Of a stretch of DNA of 64,000 nt, positions 34,912-47,430 are shown one piece after another. The notes under the pieces were generated by a model. It worked only from the letters and a program-made list of their open reading frames with translations. It was not told the origin of the DNA and made no database searches. A program made the position numbers and the translations under genes. This DNA is from Morella rubra (taxonomy: Eukaryota; Streptophyta; Magnoliopsida; Fagales; Myricaceae), in the NCBI GenBank assembly GCA_003952965.2, contig CM025853.1, positions 2,758,271 to 2,822,270 on the forward strand, in the 5' to 3' direction. Position 1 is the stretch's first letter; each line of letters begins with the position of its first letter.

Positions 34912-37900
34912 ATGGGGTGGAACCACCCGGACATAACCTTGGAAGAAATGGCGAAACTGACAAAAGTGCCCGTAGATATACTGATTCTCGCTTCTGGGTA
35001 TCAGTCCTCAGGTCGTCTTGCCCACTGGGATTCCCAGAACATCAAGAAAACCTTCCAGTGGGGCCTCTTCTTTGAATGTGTCAGTGCCCTCTCTTCTTCT
35101 TTACGTCTGTTTACCCGTGTGTGTGTTTGTACGTTTTTGTTAGTCATTATTGGTTCCATGTACTATTATCGTGATTCTCTTAGATATTAGGATTTGATGA
35201 TCAGGCATACGTGTGTTTCAGGGTTTTTTTAGCGCTTCTGGATATCGTAGGGTAATGTAATCCACCTAAATGTTCACTTTTATTCTGTCAATTTCTATAC
35301 GATGTTAGCTTTCCCACTTTTTATGACAATAATATTGGCTTAATTTCCAGAAATCAGCATCGAGCAAATTTAGCTTGTAAAGGAACTTTAAAAAATTATG
35401 TTTGCCTCTATGAAATGCAGGAATCCAGTATCAAGACCATTTCTATATAAATGGCACCTTGTCTTATTTCATGTTTACATCTGTGTTTAAGCAGCCATAG
35501 TTTTCCAATTAGTTGATAACATAGTAGTTAGAAGATTCGTCTGTAATCTCCTGATTTTTGTAGAGCCTATATGGGTGTCTCGCTAATGCGATACTTGATC
35601 TAGACTGCCGATTGTTCTGTAGGGCATGATATGTTTGTTGAATTAATCACGGGGTTGTATGTATGTTTGATTTCTGCTGCCAATAACTATGTTTAGCATT
35701 ATGTGTTGACATTCACTCTTGTTGGTAATAACTTCCTATTTGATTTTGATTTTCATACAAGGATATGCATTAAATTACTTTGTTTTTGACGGACACTTGT
35801 AACTACATCTCTTTGCTTCTTCTAGTACCATGACCGAGCTTCATTAACAATAATGTCTAGGTTTTCAGCCTTTTGATCAGCTCAGATGTTTACCGTGACT
35901 CGGTGAAAGAACTTGATGCAGCTCTATCTGAAATGACTTCCAATTCCTCTTTCCCTCAGGTGTTGGATAGTATTCTGTTTATAGAACTTGATTTTAGAAT
36001 AATTAGATTAATTGTGACTATATGATTGCTTTTTACATAACAACAGGGTCTAACACATCTATCATGTAATGCTCTTACCAAGGGTCGGGTATTTGTGCTA
36101 GAACATCTCATACATGCTTCACCATTGAGAGATGCACATCTCAGAGCTTTAATGACTGCAATTGTTGAGATGGATCTTTATGAACTGTCACAAACAGAGC
36201 ATAATTGCCTAAATGTGTATATGAACAAGTTGACTTTGCACCATACGTTGCTTGTCTCAGTTCCAGATAGTAGGAGTTTCGTGAAGGATAATGTTATTCC
36301 ATCTCCAGGTGTTGCTCAAATTAAGAATATAAAAAATGACAGTGGTGATGATTTTACCAAGTATGCTGTTCAAGAGATCTTGAAGAGTCAGTGTGCAGTG
36401 TCTTGCATATCAACAGTTGAGACAGGCTTAGACGTTCTTTTAAACACCATCAGAAATAGATGTGACTCTGACAATAACCTACTCAAGAAACAACTAAAAC
36501 ATGAAAAGTCTACAACTTAAGTGGTTCTTTGCCCTTTTTGACTGCAAACAAATAAGAATTGCCTTTTTTCAATGCATTTCTGCATTTTAGTTCATTTCCA
36601 AAAGAGTATATGAAGAATCTGGAACAAATGTTTTCTCATGTGTTGGGTCTTGGTTTATTGGGCAACAACCAAGTCATCAAAGGAATTTTTTCTGGACTGT
36701 CTCATTAACAACTTTATGTTGAGATATAGCTACTGCAGTGCCAAGAAAAAAAGAAAGAAAGAGATATAGCTACTGCAGCAGTTGGTATTCGTGAACGCTG
36801 TAAATGCATATCATGCCTATTCCCATTCATCTCACAGAATGTTGACTTCTTTTAATATTTTTACAATTAAAACTCCGTAAAAGCTGAGCTTCAACTGTTG
36901 GCACCATCATCTGCCCTTAGAAATGTAATCCTAATGTTGACATGTTTGACAGTCATGTTAAAAGACCTTGTAGGGGTCAAGAAAAGGCGCCATTGACTTA
37001 GCTAATGCTGAACTCATGAGATGTGATCCCTTTAGATTTTCCTATCTATAAGATTAAGAATGTTAATACCCTTGAGCCCTTCTGTGTTGGTGGTTAGCTT
37101 AGAGTTCTGCTCAAGGTCATTTTTGAGAGAACTCGACAATCACTGAAATAATTATACATGATAATATATAGTTTTGGATTTAATGTGCCTTATTCTTTTA
37201 GACAATGGTCTACACATTGAATGCCACTAAAGAAATTGGCTCTCTCACTCCGTACTACTAATATCACATGCAAATTCTATTTATAAGATAGTCAGAGTCC
37301 AGATGTGGATTTATTTTTATTTGTACTGCTAATTGACTTGTCTTATGCTAACCTTTTTGTTGACCCTTTTCATGAATACTGAGCCAAGATTGTCAGGATA
37401 AATTTTAAACTTAGCCGCTGCTTGTCTTCAGACTTTACTGTTAAGGCCTGAATGGAATACATTGGACTTGTTATTCAGGAATCCAGAACTTTTGCTGGAG
37501 TTCATCACGTGGAACTGCTGGAAATCAAGGAATCTTTCATATTTTCTTGATAAGAGAACTGTCAGATTAGTCTCAGGTGCTAGCTTGATATTTTCTGCTG
37601 CTAAGGCTCAGTGGCTGCAAGTTCTTCAGGGTCTTAATATTTCAGCCAAAAACAGTGATGGTGATTTTAGTGAAACAGTTGTAAGTAGGTTATTTTCTTG
37701 AGTTAAATTACAGTGACATTTTTAAGTGGCTATTTTGTGAAGTTTTGGTTTTTGCCAGCAATTTCTATCACATATAAGTATGCGTATGATTATGCTGCTT
37801 CAGAATCCCACTAATATAATTCATATCATGGTCGAAAAAAGGAACCTTCAATCTAGAAATGATGCTGGAATCGCCCAATCTTAAACACAATCAAAGTATT

Positions 37901-40900
37901 TGTGGTTGTCTTTGAATTTCTATAACTCTCGTCTCTCTTTACTTGTGAAAGTACCCATCAACTGCTGACATCAAATCGGTTGCTAGTGGGTATGCCAGAC
38001 CACCTAATGCATCTAGACAATTTCCCTAGGTGAGCTTCTCTGATGCACAATTAGGTACCTCAGGGGGGACGTTTGGAACATTCAACTGTTCTGTGGGTTC
38101 TTGCCTCACATGTATTAGGTGATCATAGTCTTAAGTTATGGTCCAAGCTATTTTTATTTAGGTTTAATAGCAAAAAGAACATATTAAATTATCTCTCTGT
38201 CCCTCTCTCTTCCTTTTCATTTTTGAAAGATTTGTAATGCTTGTGGTGGAATTTGTGATCTGTGTGCTGGTATACAAGCCAAAAGGGGTGTCAAAGGGTA
38301 CCTAAAGACATTTGTGAAGTGTTCATCCTGACCTGGGTTGTAGGGGATTGAGTCATATCTTGTTACCTGTATGTTTTAATTTCTGTCCAGTAGAATGGGA
38401 AACATTTTACTTTGCTTTTGGCATAAGATTGCTCTTACAGGTGAACGGGGTTGATCAATTAATTTTTTTTTTTTAGGACTTCTACCCTCCGCTTGGTCAA
38501 GCTCGATTTTGGTCTTACATGGTTGTGTGCAGATGGAATGGTGTAATTGAACATTTCCTGTTCCTGCCATATGGTTCCCTTGCTATTCCCGAGCAATATG
38601 AAGCAGTGTGCAACTTTATTTTGAGGAGATCCAAAAATTTTGATTCTAGAGAGGAAGTGATGAATTCAAAGGTATATGTTATACTTTAAATTTTAAGAGT
38701 GAAAATTTGCAGCAGAAGATATTTAATGGATAACACGCTTCTGTAGTCTGCTAATTAAAATTGAGAAGTGTTTCTAGGAATTCATTCTTGTTTTTAAATT
38801 CATCTTATTTATCCACTTGTTCCACATGAAGGATTTGCCATATACTTCTGTTAATCGATTCCTTTGATGGAGATGGCCTATTCCACGTACTTGTCCCAGC
38901 TTTTGAGGTTTATCTAAGTGGAAAGAACACTGATGCATACTCTTTTGTTTCTTCTCTGTTAATTTCACAATTCTGGTTGACTTTTTGTTCTTATGAAGTT
39001 CAAGAAAACCTGAGAAATTTCGGAAGATTCAATATTATAGGTTCATTAGCTTGGTGCTTCGAGATTTGATGAATGTTTGGAACGATTTTGTTGATATTTC
39101 TACTTCGGCTAGACATTTGTCATCATAAGGGCCGAGGTAGGGGACTTTGAAGATATTTTCGCATTGAAGGCAGGTCCTCCACTGAAAAAGAATCCCGAGA
39201 CCCTTGATTGGACTAACATCTTGGCAGTGGATGCCCACCCAAGGAAGATTTTGTCACGTATGCTGGAACCACAGGACTTAGAAGCCTGACAGGAGCAAGT
39301 ACCAGAAGAACAGTGCCCCAATGCTTTATGCTTGTAGGGCAGGCCCTAACGTTTAGGAAGCCTTTTGGCACCTTGGTGCATTGTGTTTACTACACAGCGT
39401 CTTTCAGTAAGAAGGGCTTGAGGTTTTCGTGGCTATCTTGCACAAAGCTGTTGGTGGAGTGTCACCTACTACTTCGGTTGGATTAGGAGGAGGATGGCTG
39501 CACCTTTGCATGCTGATTGTCATGTAGAACTAGTGGATTATGTAATCAATAATTTGGCCAGTGAGAAAAGTTTCACTTTCTAGATCCAGACTTGTCCTGT
39601 TTTTTCCTTAGATGATCTGTTTTTGGTTACTTCTTGCAACTAAATGCTTTTATCTTCGAGCTTCTGACTCTAATGGCCTTCAATTGCTTATACATACTGC
39701 TTATCCTTTTTACTGTTACTACTGAAGTGACTGTTTATCTCACTATTTATGGTTAATTCTGCATGTTAGTATTATGTAATCAATAGGAAGAGTGGACAGA
39801 TTCTGGAGTAAATGCTGACTGGACATGTTAACTGTGGATGGTTAATTCAAACTACATTCAGTATCTGGACTGGTGGATGGTCAACTACATCAGTTCTGGA
39901 AAATTCCTCCTGCCCTTGCAGCAGCTGCAATTCCATTCTGGTAATCAATGATTCTTCTATGTAATGTGTGCATGCAAGTTGGACCCCTTTCACTTAATTT
40001 TATTTTCATAGGAATGGAATCTGAATGAGATAGATTTCCAACAAGGCTAGAGATGAACGAATACAGCATTTAGAAAGGACCTAATACTTGGAGTATTCTT
40101 GGGTGATTCTCGTGATCTAGGCATATTTGGCAAGTCTCAAGTTCAATTTCTGGGGGATTTGGAAATATATTCTAAAATCAGCATTGTAAATCTTTTATGT
40201 TGAAAGATTTTAGTGTTTGCAGTTCACTTTCTTTGCATTTGAAGATGATAGTAACTACCACTGCAGGTCACTCTTGTTAAGGTTGTATTTGAGTGAAATA
40301 GAGACTCAATTCAAAGGAGATTTCGCAATGATCAGTTTTTTTTTTCCTCTTTTTCTGTCATTCTGATGTTCTTCCTTATATTTGATCCTTGTGAAACAAT
40401 ACTTGTATTTTTTCAGCGATATTCATTTCCTCTGTTATGTAGGTGCTGCAATTGTTCTCAAGTTATGCGTGAACACAAAACTTGTGAGTGTATTCAATAA
40501 ATTTGACGCGCCTTTTTATTTTTTCTCTGCTGCTATAGATAAGGAAACATAAGAGGGTTCTCTGTGAATTTGTCATGGTTTCCGAACCTTGTTCTAGATA
40601 TCTTTGGATTGAACACCTCAACAGGTCATTTAGCATTTGGGTGTTGACCAGATAGATATTAACTCTGAGAACCTAAATAGCAGACCTGCTGAGACATTTT
40701 GTTCTTATGAACGCTTCCACCTCCTGATTGTTTCTTTGCTCGCACAAGTTCTGAAAAATTATGTTTGAAACTCCATCACAATAACCGTAGTTGTATTATG
40801 GATATTTTATTTTATTGTACTTTTCTGTAGCTGAGGCTTCCAAAATGAAATAGCGGAAATTTTCTGCGACCTACATTTGACAGGGTTGTACGCTTGAATT

Positions 40901-42972
40901 TTTGGTCAATAGGCCTAATCTATGATAGATTTGTTGTGGATGCTACATTGTTTATACTCTAGGAGGAACTGCATTCAATGCTTTTATGCAAATTAGGTGT
41001 TACAATTCGTGAAGGGAGGATAATAATAGTCTCCGGAGATAGGAGTACGAACTAGTTGACCAAACTTGTAGATATAGTGCACCATGGATTCTAGGTCACA
41101 CATTTGTTTTTCACTCATTGTGCTGTATGCTTTTGTCCTATAGATAATCATAAGCCATGAATTAAATGATCAGAAGGGGCAATTTTTTGGCTAAAGTATA
41201 CCGGAAATTAAATGTGACATATTCTCAGGTGAACTTGCTGAGAGAATTTGGTGCCTCTATATCTTTCATGCTTGGGGTTCTCAATTATTGCATGGTCCAA
41301 CTACTGCACTATAGTTGGCTGGTGAACTGTAAGAACCTGTATTCTATACACTCTTGTAGAACTCTTCTTGTTTGTCTAAAACCTGGAAGATCCAGGCTAG
41401 AATTGTTTTTTTTTTAGCTCTCGTATTAGCGTCTATACTAATTTTTTTGCAAGTGATTTCTTTTCAAGGCTCAAATTTCCTCTTTGGTACTGAATTTCCG
41501 TAGGAAGATGCCGAATCTTAGTGCAAAGAAGAATAAAAAAAACACTGCTTGCACCTGAAATCCAATGTGGCACTGATGATGGGGTGTCTGGATGTGACAA
41601 TGCTAGAAATGCTGGGGAACTTCTGGTATGTCTAACTTGTCTTGTTTGAACCTGATGAAAATGAATAACTTACTAGTTTTTGTCATTATGTTTCTGCGAG
41701 AAATGCTGGGGAAGTTCTGGTATATCTAACTTGTCTTGTTTGAACCTGACGAAAATGAACAACTTACTAGTTTTTGTCATTATGTTTCGCTTTCATGGGT
41801 TCAAATCATTTTGATAATCTTTTGCAAAGCGATTGGAATTCTGGAAGCTTAAGTACCGATTCTAATGTATTACTCCCCTCAGCTTCTGTTCATGTACACA
41901 GGTGATTTGCCTGTGTTTGGTAGGTACTTGGTAGAATAGGTGCCTGCTCTGTATGCCGAAACAGGATTCCGTGTTAGATAGAGTTAACGTTTGGAGGAAG
42001 GTTGCAGGCATAGAAAGATCATCTACGTTTTAAACCTAACTTCTCCTCATCCTATCCAATTCCGAAGATAAGATTCTTTATTTTGTTGTGATGAAATTGT
42101 TAGATAAGATCTGTCTATAGAGGTTTTTATAAAGGCACGATTTGCAATGAAAAAGCTTTAAAAGTTAAAAACTTGATGAATGTTTTTAAGCAGGCAGTTC
42201 TCAGGCATTTGGGTATGGGCTGTGTGACCAATTACGCAAGAGAAGATCTCATCTTTCCTTTTTCCATGTAGAAAATACCTCATCTTACTTTTCCGTCAAT
42301 GACGTGTCTTGGAAAGTTAGCCAAATCTCTGAGTAAAATAGAAGGAAGGTTACAAACGACAAACAGTAGCAACTTTTTGAATGGCTATCCATTCTAAAAA
42401 GTGCTCAAGCACCACTACTGACGTTACAGCACTAGATGCGAGTCTTCAACACTTTCTCCAAGCTGGGACCATTCTGACTAGGGATGTTAGGAAAGCCAAG
42501 TTGGCTGGGTTTGGGCTGTTGGTATTAATTATTCTTATCTCTCCCTAATGGGAGACTGACATGTAATATGCTATGCTTGCTACAGGAAATTGGCACTTAA
42601 AAGGACAATCTTCATGTTTTCTTTTGACTATAATAATCTTGCTGCTTCATTGCTGGCTTCCAGCCACACCAGCTTTCCTTGAAACAATAAGTAGCTGCTG
42701 GTGGGTATGAAGCTAATAATGAAGATATCAAGCATCTCTAGCTTGAGGAGAATGGAGTTCTTGAAGTTGAGGAAGAGAATTGCAAGTACTGGGTCTGCAG
42801 TCACAGTTGTGAGTGCCAAAAGAAGAGCACTACTGGATTGTTGCCGTGGGTCAAATCTCTTGAGGCAGTTGGTTTGGAAGTTCAAGTCAGGGTGGAAGCA
42901 AAATTTGGGTTGGCAAAGGAGCAAGGCACAGTACAGCTACGATCTTCACAGCTATTCTCTGAACTTCGATGA
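34912..42972 (+). pseudogene. Multi-exon plant gene of unknown function, 5' half intact-looking, 3' half damaged
   Basis: Five exons join in phase: 34912-35079 (begins MGWNHPDITLEEM), 35861-35959, 36047-36507, 37479-37680 and 38477-38671 (ends EEVMNSK), giving about 375 residues with no domain I can name. The start resembles proteins I vaguely associate with EMB1381-type embryo-defective genes, which I cannot confirm. Further right are protein-like blocks that no longer join cleanly: 39041-39600 shows conserved-looking peptide in alternating frames with stops (for example VGDFEDIFALKAGPPLKK, then RSKYQKNSAPMLYACRAGPN), then 41515-41625, about 42400-42530 and a last exon at about 42742-42972 (CKYWVCSHSCECQKKSTTG). 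Exon 5 does not continue in phase into the 39041 block. Either exons are missed or the gene is decaying; the mixed frames favour decay. Confidence 0.5.
41605..41790 (+). repeat. Tandem duplication of an exon end and its splice donor, period 94 bp
   Basis: AGAAATGCTGGGGAACTTCT at 41605 recurs as AGAAATGCTGGGGAAGTTCT at 41699; both run into GGTAT.TCTAACTTGTC and end TTTTTGTCATTATGTTT. The unit contains the putative donor CTG/GTATGT, so the exon-like block at 41515-41625 now has a second copy of its 3' edge. Confidence 0.9.
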
Positions 42973-45387
42973 TGGTTTTTTCTGTGGCCATCTCTCTCAT
43001 CATGGTTCAACGTGATTTTCTTTTCCTTTTGAAAGTAATCAGTAAATTGTTCGAAGTTTTCAAATGTTTCAAATGCCATTTTTAAGGCATATACACGAGG
43101 TTTTGATTGAAGATGTTGGGATGATCTGTGAATAATGAAATTTTTTTTATCTGATTTAGTCGGTATTTTAGTCATGGAAGTTTGCTTCAATATGAAGTGG
43201 ATGAGAGCTAGTATACTGGTAGATTGTTAAACTTCTACCTGTCTCTTCTCCAGCACCAAGCAATTGTATTCCAATCGTTGGGGGTGTGTAGCTTTGTGTG
43301 CAACTTAGCAGGCGAGAATTTCTTTCCCAGACTCCCGAGTCCTCTTCCAGCTCCTAATTCACTTACTAATTATCAAATTTCCATAGTGATTGCACTTTCC
43401 AAATTGGGAATTCCTTACTCCTGTCAGGGCAGAATCTGAAGCCAAGTTTCTGATATTCACAGTTCACTTTTTGTAGACTTTGCCACTTTATTAGCTGGCT
43501 TCAGATATTAGGGCATGTTCTTTGTGTTGAAGGAGATTGAGCTTCCTTTCTCTTCTTCTTCTCCTTCTCTTAATTTTTGGGTTAGAGGCGGACATTAGCC
43601 GTCCGAGGCAAGATAAGAGAAAATTCAAAGACCTACTCTTAAGTTGTTTTCAGTTCATAGTTAGGATAATATAAATTCAAATTTCCTCTAGAAATAAAGG
43701 TCTTGTACTGTATATAGGAATTTAGGGCGTGTTTGCAAAACCTGATTTTCAGGAAAAAAAAAAGTGAAATTTTTAGTAAAATCCACATGGAAACATAAAA
43801 GTGCCATCAATTTTTCAGATTATTAGGGTTTGCAAACAAACCCTAACTGATGCTAATACAAAAGCATACTGTTTCTTTCTCCTTTGGCGTTTGTGTAAGG
43901 AAATTGAAATGCAACTGAAATTGATTTTTCATGGTTGTTGTGCCTTTCTATCAAAATTAATCAGAACAAATAATCAAAAGAAAATGACACAATCTTTGGC
44001 ATCTCTAATAGTTTTCTTTTGGGATTCTCCACTATCAAGTGGCATATCCTTCTAGTCGACCAAAAGATGACTGCTATAGTGCAATCCACTATAACCAAAG
44101 TTCATTGGAAGCATGTGGGGGAAGCCAAGCAAATAACTTTATATTTAAAATCCACCGAAAAATATTTTTTTTTGACAGAAGATGACCCAATTCGTCTCTG
44201 ACAGCAGATATGACAAAAGCATCCATTTCCTCCAACTATGTATATGATTGTGTAGAACAAAAAGCTTATTCCACTTTTGACTCCGGTTGAGAGTTCACAA
44301 ATACAAAAGGGATTAGCCTCGTAGCTTACGCGTAGAATCAAAAAGACAGATCCTTTGGACTAGTACTTAAACTTCCACTCACTTTAGTTTAAAGACCAAA
44401 TATACTCCAGAAAATTATTCTCAGCAAAACAGTATTTCCAGTTATTGGAATATTAAGTTATGGTCCTCGCACTTGTGGTCAGATTGACTACTGGATCATT
44501 AGATCCGACGTATCATAGAGCCTCTAGTCCGTTTAGGCTTTTTCGCTGACTTTCTGAGCTTGACTCTGATTTGTAAAAGTTTCTTTTTTCTCGATTATTA
44601 ATATATAAATTACAATTGTCTAGAAAACAACGAATAGTAAGTTTGTCTCCATCCATTGTTTTGTCCTATGAGCGGAATTCTACTGCTGGTGCAACACTAA
44701 GAGTGATCCTTGACTGGGACCAGACTCTCTGTCTCTGTCTCTCTGCCGTGGGTTTTAGAATTCCCTTTTCAGCGGTTTTAGGGCTTATAACTTGGGAATA
44801 CTTTTAGTTAGTGCATATTTCCATTAGGTGCCTTTAGAACCTAATCTTTTTTCAGGGCACTCCTAGTAAAGCCTGCCATGATCCCAAAAGTTAAAGGTTC
44901 AAGATTTATTTCTTTTATGTCGATAGTGGAATAGAGAGAGAAAACAAATACTCAACTCGAAACTTAAGCAACCACCCAATGATAAAGATTCATTGCTCTG
45001 CAGACTGTCAGTAGGGAAAAAGAGAAAACAAAGAAAAAGGTAGACCCAAAAGCCAAAACTGTAATAAGAATGAGTTTCCCTTCTAGTTTTGCTGCATAGA
45101 ACTCAAGAAAATCAGACAGAACAACATGGGGAACAACATTTATGAGTTGTGAAGCACGAGTTTGCCTTTTGTCTTCTTCTTCATTATACATTCATGAATC
45201 CGTGATTAATTCGCTACCGGGTCCAATTAATTCCGATTTAATCGATTACCCCATGTGATCTTCAAAGACAGGCCATGACACCATGTCCCCACCTCCATGT
45301 GACCCTTTATGTCCCTCTGTTTTAACGAGTTTCTCTCCAAATAATTCCACCAATTTCCTTCCTCCTCCCTCTCCTCTGAGAGTGCAA
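42973..45387. other. Intergenic DNA, no gene except a small MITE
   Basis: About 2.4 kb without a supported coding frame. It includes the 125-bp MITE at 43722-43846 and, at its right end, the promoter and leader of the acid phosphatase gene (CT-rich tract with CCTCCTCCCTCTCC just before the ATG). Confidence 0.45.
43722..43846. mobile_element. Small MITE with GTTTGCAAA-type termini
   Basis: Starts TTAGGGCGTGTTTGCAAAAC and ends GGGTTTGCAAACAAACCCTAA (written here as its parts GGGTTTGCAAAC and AAACCCTAA). The termini are imperfect inverted repeats of about 21 bp. GGGCGTGTTTG ends are common in plant hAT-like MITEs. Confidence 0.65.
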
Positions 45388-47430
45388 ATGGGAAAACTCC
45401 TGGGGTTCCTAGTTCTATTCCCAAGCCTCTTCATTGGCTTAGTGGCAGCAGATTGGAACATTTTTAGCCAGAAAAGGGAAAATGGTGTGGGATCTAGCTT
45501 GAAAAACTACTGCGAGAGTTGGAGAATGAATGTCGAGCTAAACAACATTAGGGAATTCGATGTTGTGCCCCAAGAATGCGTTGAATACATCCAGAAATAC
45601 ATGACATCTTCCCAATACAAAGCTGACTCCGAGAGGGCGGTTGAGGAGGTCACCCTCTACCTAAGCAGTTGCTGCACTATGAAAGGTGATGGCAAAGATG
45701 CATGGATTTTTGACGTTGATGATACGCTTCTGTCCACCGTACCCTACTACAAGAAACATGGTTTTGGGTAAGGGCAGCATTTGAAGTCCTGCATACTGCT
45801 AGATCATGCAGATTATTTGATGATCGTGTCTTTTGGAGCCTCCAAGTTAAGTGCATTGTCAGTGACAACACTAGGATCTGCAGGTTTCAAATCCAGGCAA
45901 TATCAGATCAGTAGTTTTAGATGGTTTACTTTTGAACTTTCTTTTGGACAGCAGGAAAATATATATCCTATTAGATATGGGTAGTTGTCCAGTCGTAGTA
46001 CATAAGCTGCAATCGTTCAGACAGATCGCATCTACTATTAAAAGTATTCCTTTTTCTGCACTGCCACAAATTTTTGGATAAAATTCTTCAGTGGTGATCT
46101 AAAGCTGTCACAATTCACATCTCATCTTGCATCTTGCTAAGAGAGAAATTATCTCTTGCAAAGAAACTTCACTTTTCCCATCGTTATCAAGTTATCAACT
46201 CAGAATATATTCTCCTTGCACTTAACTTATGTTTGGCTTAAAAAATTTAACATTTTTTTTCCTTTCACTCGACTTATTTAATTGATTTCCACTGTTATCT
46301 TGAGAATGACATGCACTAGACTCATTTCATTCCCTCTGAAAAAGGATTCTTTTTTTTGTGAAGAGAAAACAAAAAGAAGAGTCGGCTAGTATATAAATTG
46401 TGCTATTTTCTATTTGATCTGTATTAATAATTAGCAGTTGCTTTTCTCTTCTTCCTTTTGTGATCAGACAACAAAGAATATTGGTGAATGTTCATGTACT
46501 TCACCTGTCTGCAATAGATTAGTTTTTGTTAGTTGTACTAACTGGACCAACTTCGGCAATTTGGGCCTTGTTAACATTTACTAAGAGCCTGACAGACATT
46601 GAAACCAAAGGCCTAATGCTGGTGACCCATGGAGTAGCTACATAACTTAATGCTTTTTTTTTATCTCTCCCTAAGCATTGTTTGATGCCAAATGCATGCA
46701 CAAGGTCACCAGTGTTTGAACAATTATATCATGCTATATGTGGCTGTTTGTTTAGTTTCCCATGAGGCTGAATGATGTGCTATGGAACTCTAATTAGGGG
46801 AATGAAGCTGAATGCAACCTCTTTGGAAGCATGGATGCTAGAGGGTAAGGCACCAGCTCTTGAGCACACATACAAGCTCTTCGATGAGATAAAAGATAAA
46901 GGGCTTAAGATCTTTTTGATTTCTTCAAGAAAGGAAACACTTAGATCTTCCACGGTTGATAACCTCATCAAGGTTGGGTACCATGGATGGAAGACTCTTA
47001 TGCTAAGGTATGATATTTTTCCACAACAATGCGTCTAATCCCTTTCTTTTAGACCTTAAAATAGTATATTTGAATAAGTACATAACCCAAAAGTCAAGCT
47101 AGATGGAATCTTTCATGAAATGGCCAGCTATCTTATTCACTACCTCCCTTATTTCCTCCCTCCTCTCTCTCTCTCTCTTTCTTCCTTTGGTAGAATACGG
47201 AAAAACTAGTAATTTCGCAGCAACAATTGAAAGCTATCAATTCTATGTACAGGGGTCTTGAAGACGAATTTCTGGAAGTGAAAAGATACAAATCTAAGGC
47301 TAGGCAACATTTGATTAATGAAGGATACCGCGTATGGGGGATTGTTGGAGATCAGTGGAGCAGTTTTGAGGGGCCTCCCAGTGCAAAAAGAACATTTAAA
47401 CTACCCAATTCCATTTACTATCTAGCATAG
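45388..47430 (+). CDS. HAD-superfamily class B acid phosphatase / VSP-like protein (255 aa, 3 exons)
   Basis: Coding exons 45388-45767, 46798-47007 and 47253-47430 join in frame (GFG-GMKLNATS and MLR-GLEDEF). I use the ATG at 45388 because it gives a signal peptide (about residues 1-21, MGKLLGFLVLFPSLFIGLVA); the longer upstream frame adds a proline-rich, CT-biased stretch that looks like leader. The catalytic motif FDVDDT is at 108-113, with nucleophile D109 and acid/base D111. Further HAD motifs are LISSRKE and GDQWSS near the C-terminus. Plant members are secreted or vacuolar acid phosphatases, including vegetative storage proteins; unlike soybean VSPs the nucleophile aspartate is present, so activity is expected. 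Typical length. Confidence 0.93.

Noticed and set aside
38222..38340. Exon-like stretch with cysteines (ICNACGGICDLCAG)
   Set aside because: Flanking exons 37479-37680 and 38477-38671 already join in phase without it, and it runs into a stop.
45283..45387. Upstream in-frame ATG extending the acid phosphatase by 35 residues
   Set aside because: The extra Pro/Ser stretch looks like CT-rich leader and would bury the signal peptide.
45880..45920. B-box-like GGTTTCAAATCCAGGC in acid phosphatase intron 1
   Set aside because: No A box at the right distance, no A-tail and no target duplication, so not called a SINE or tRNA.
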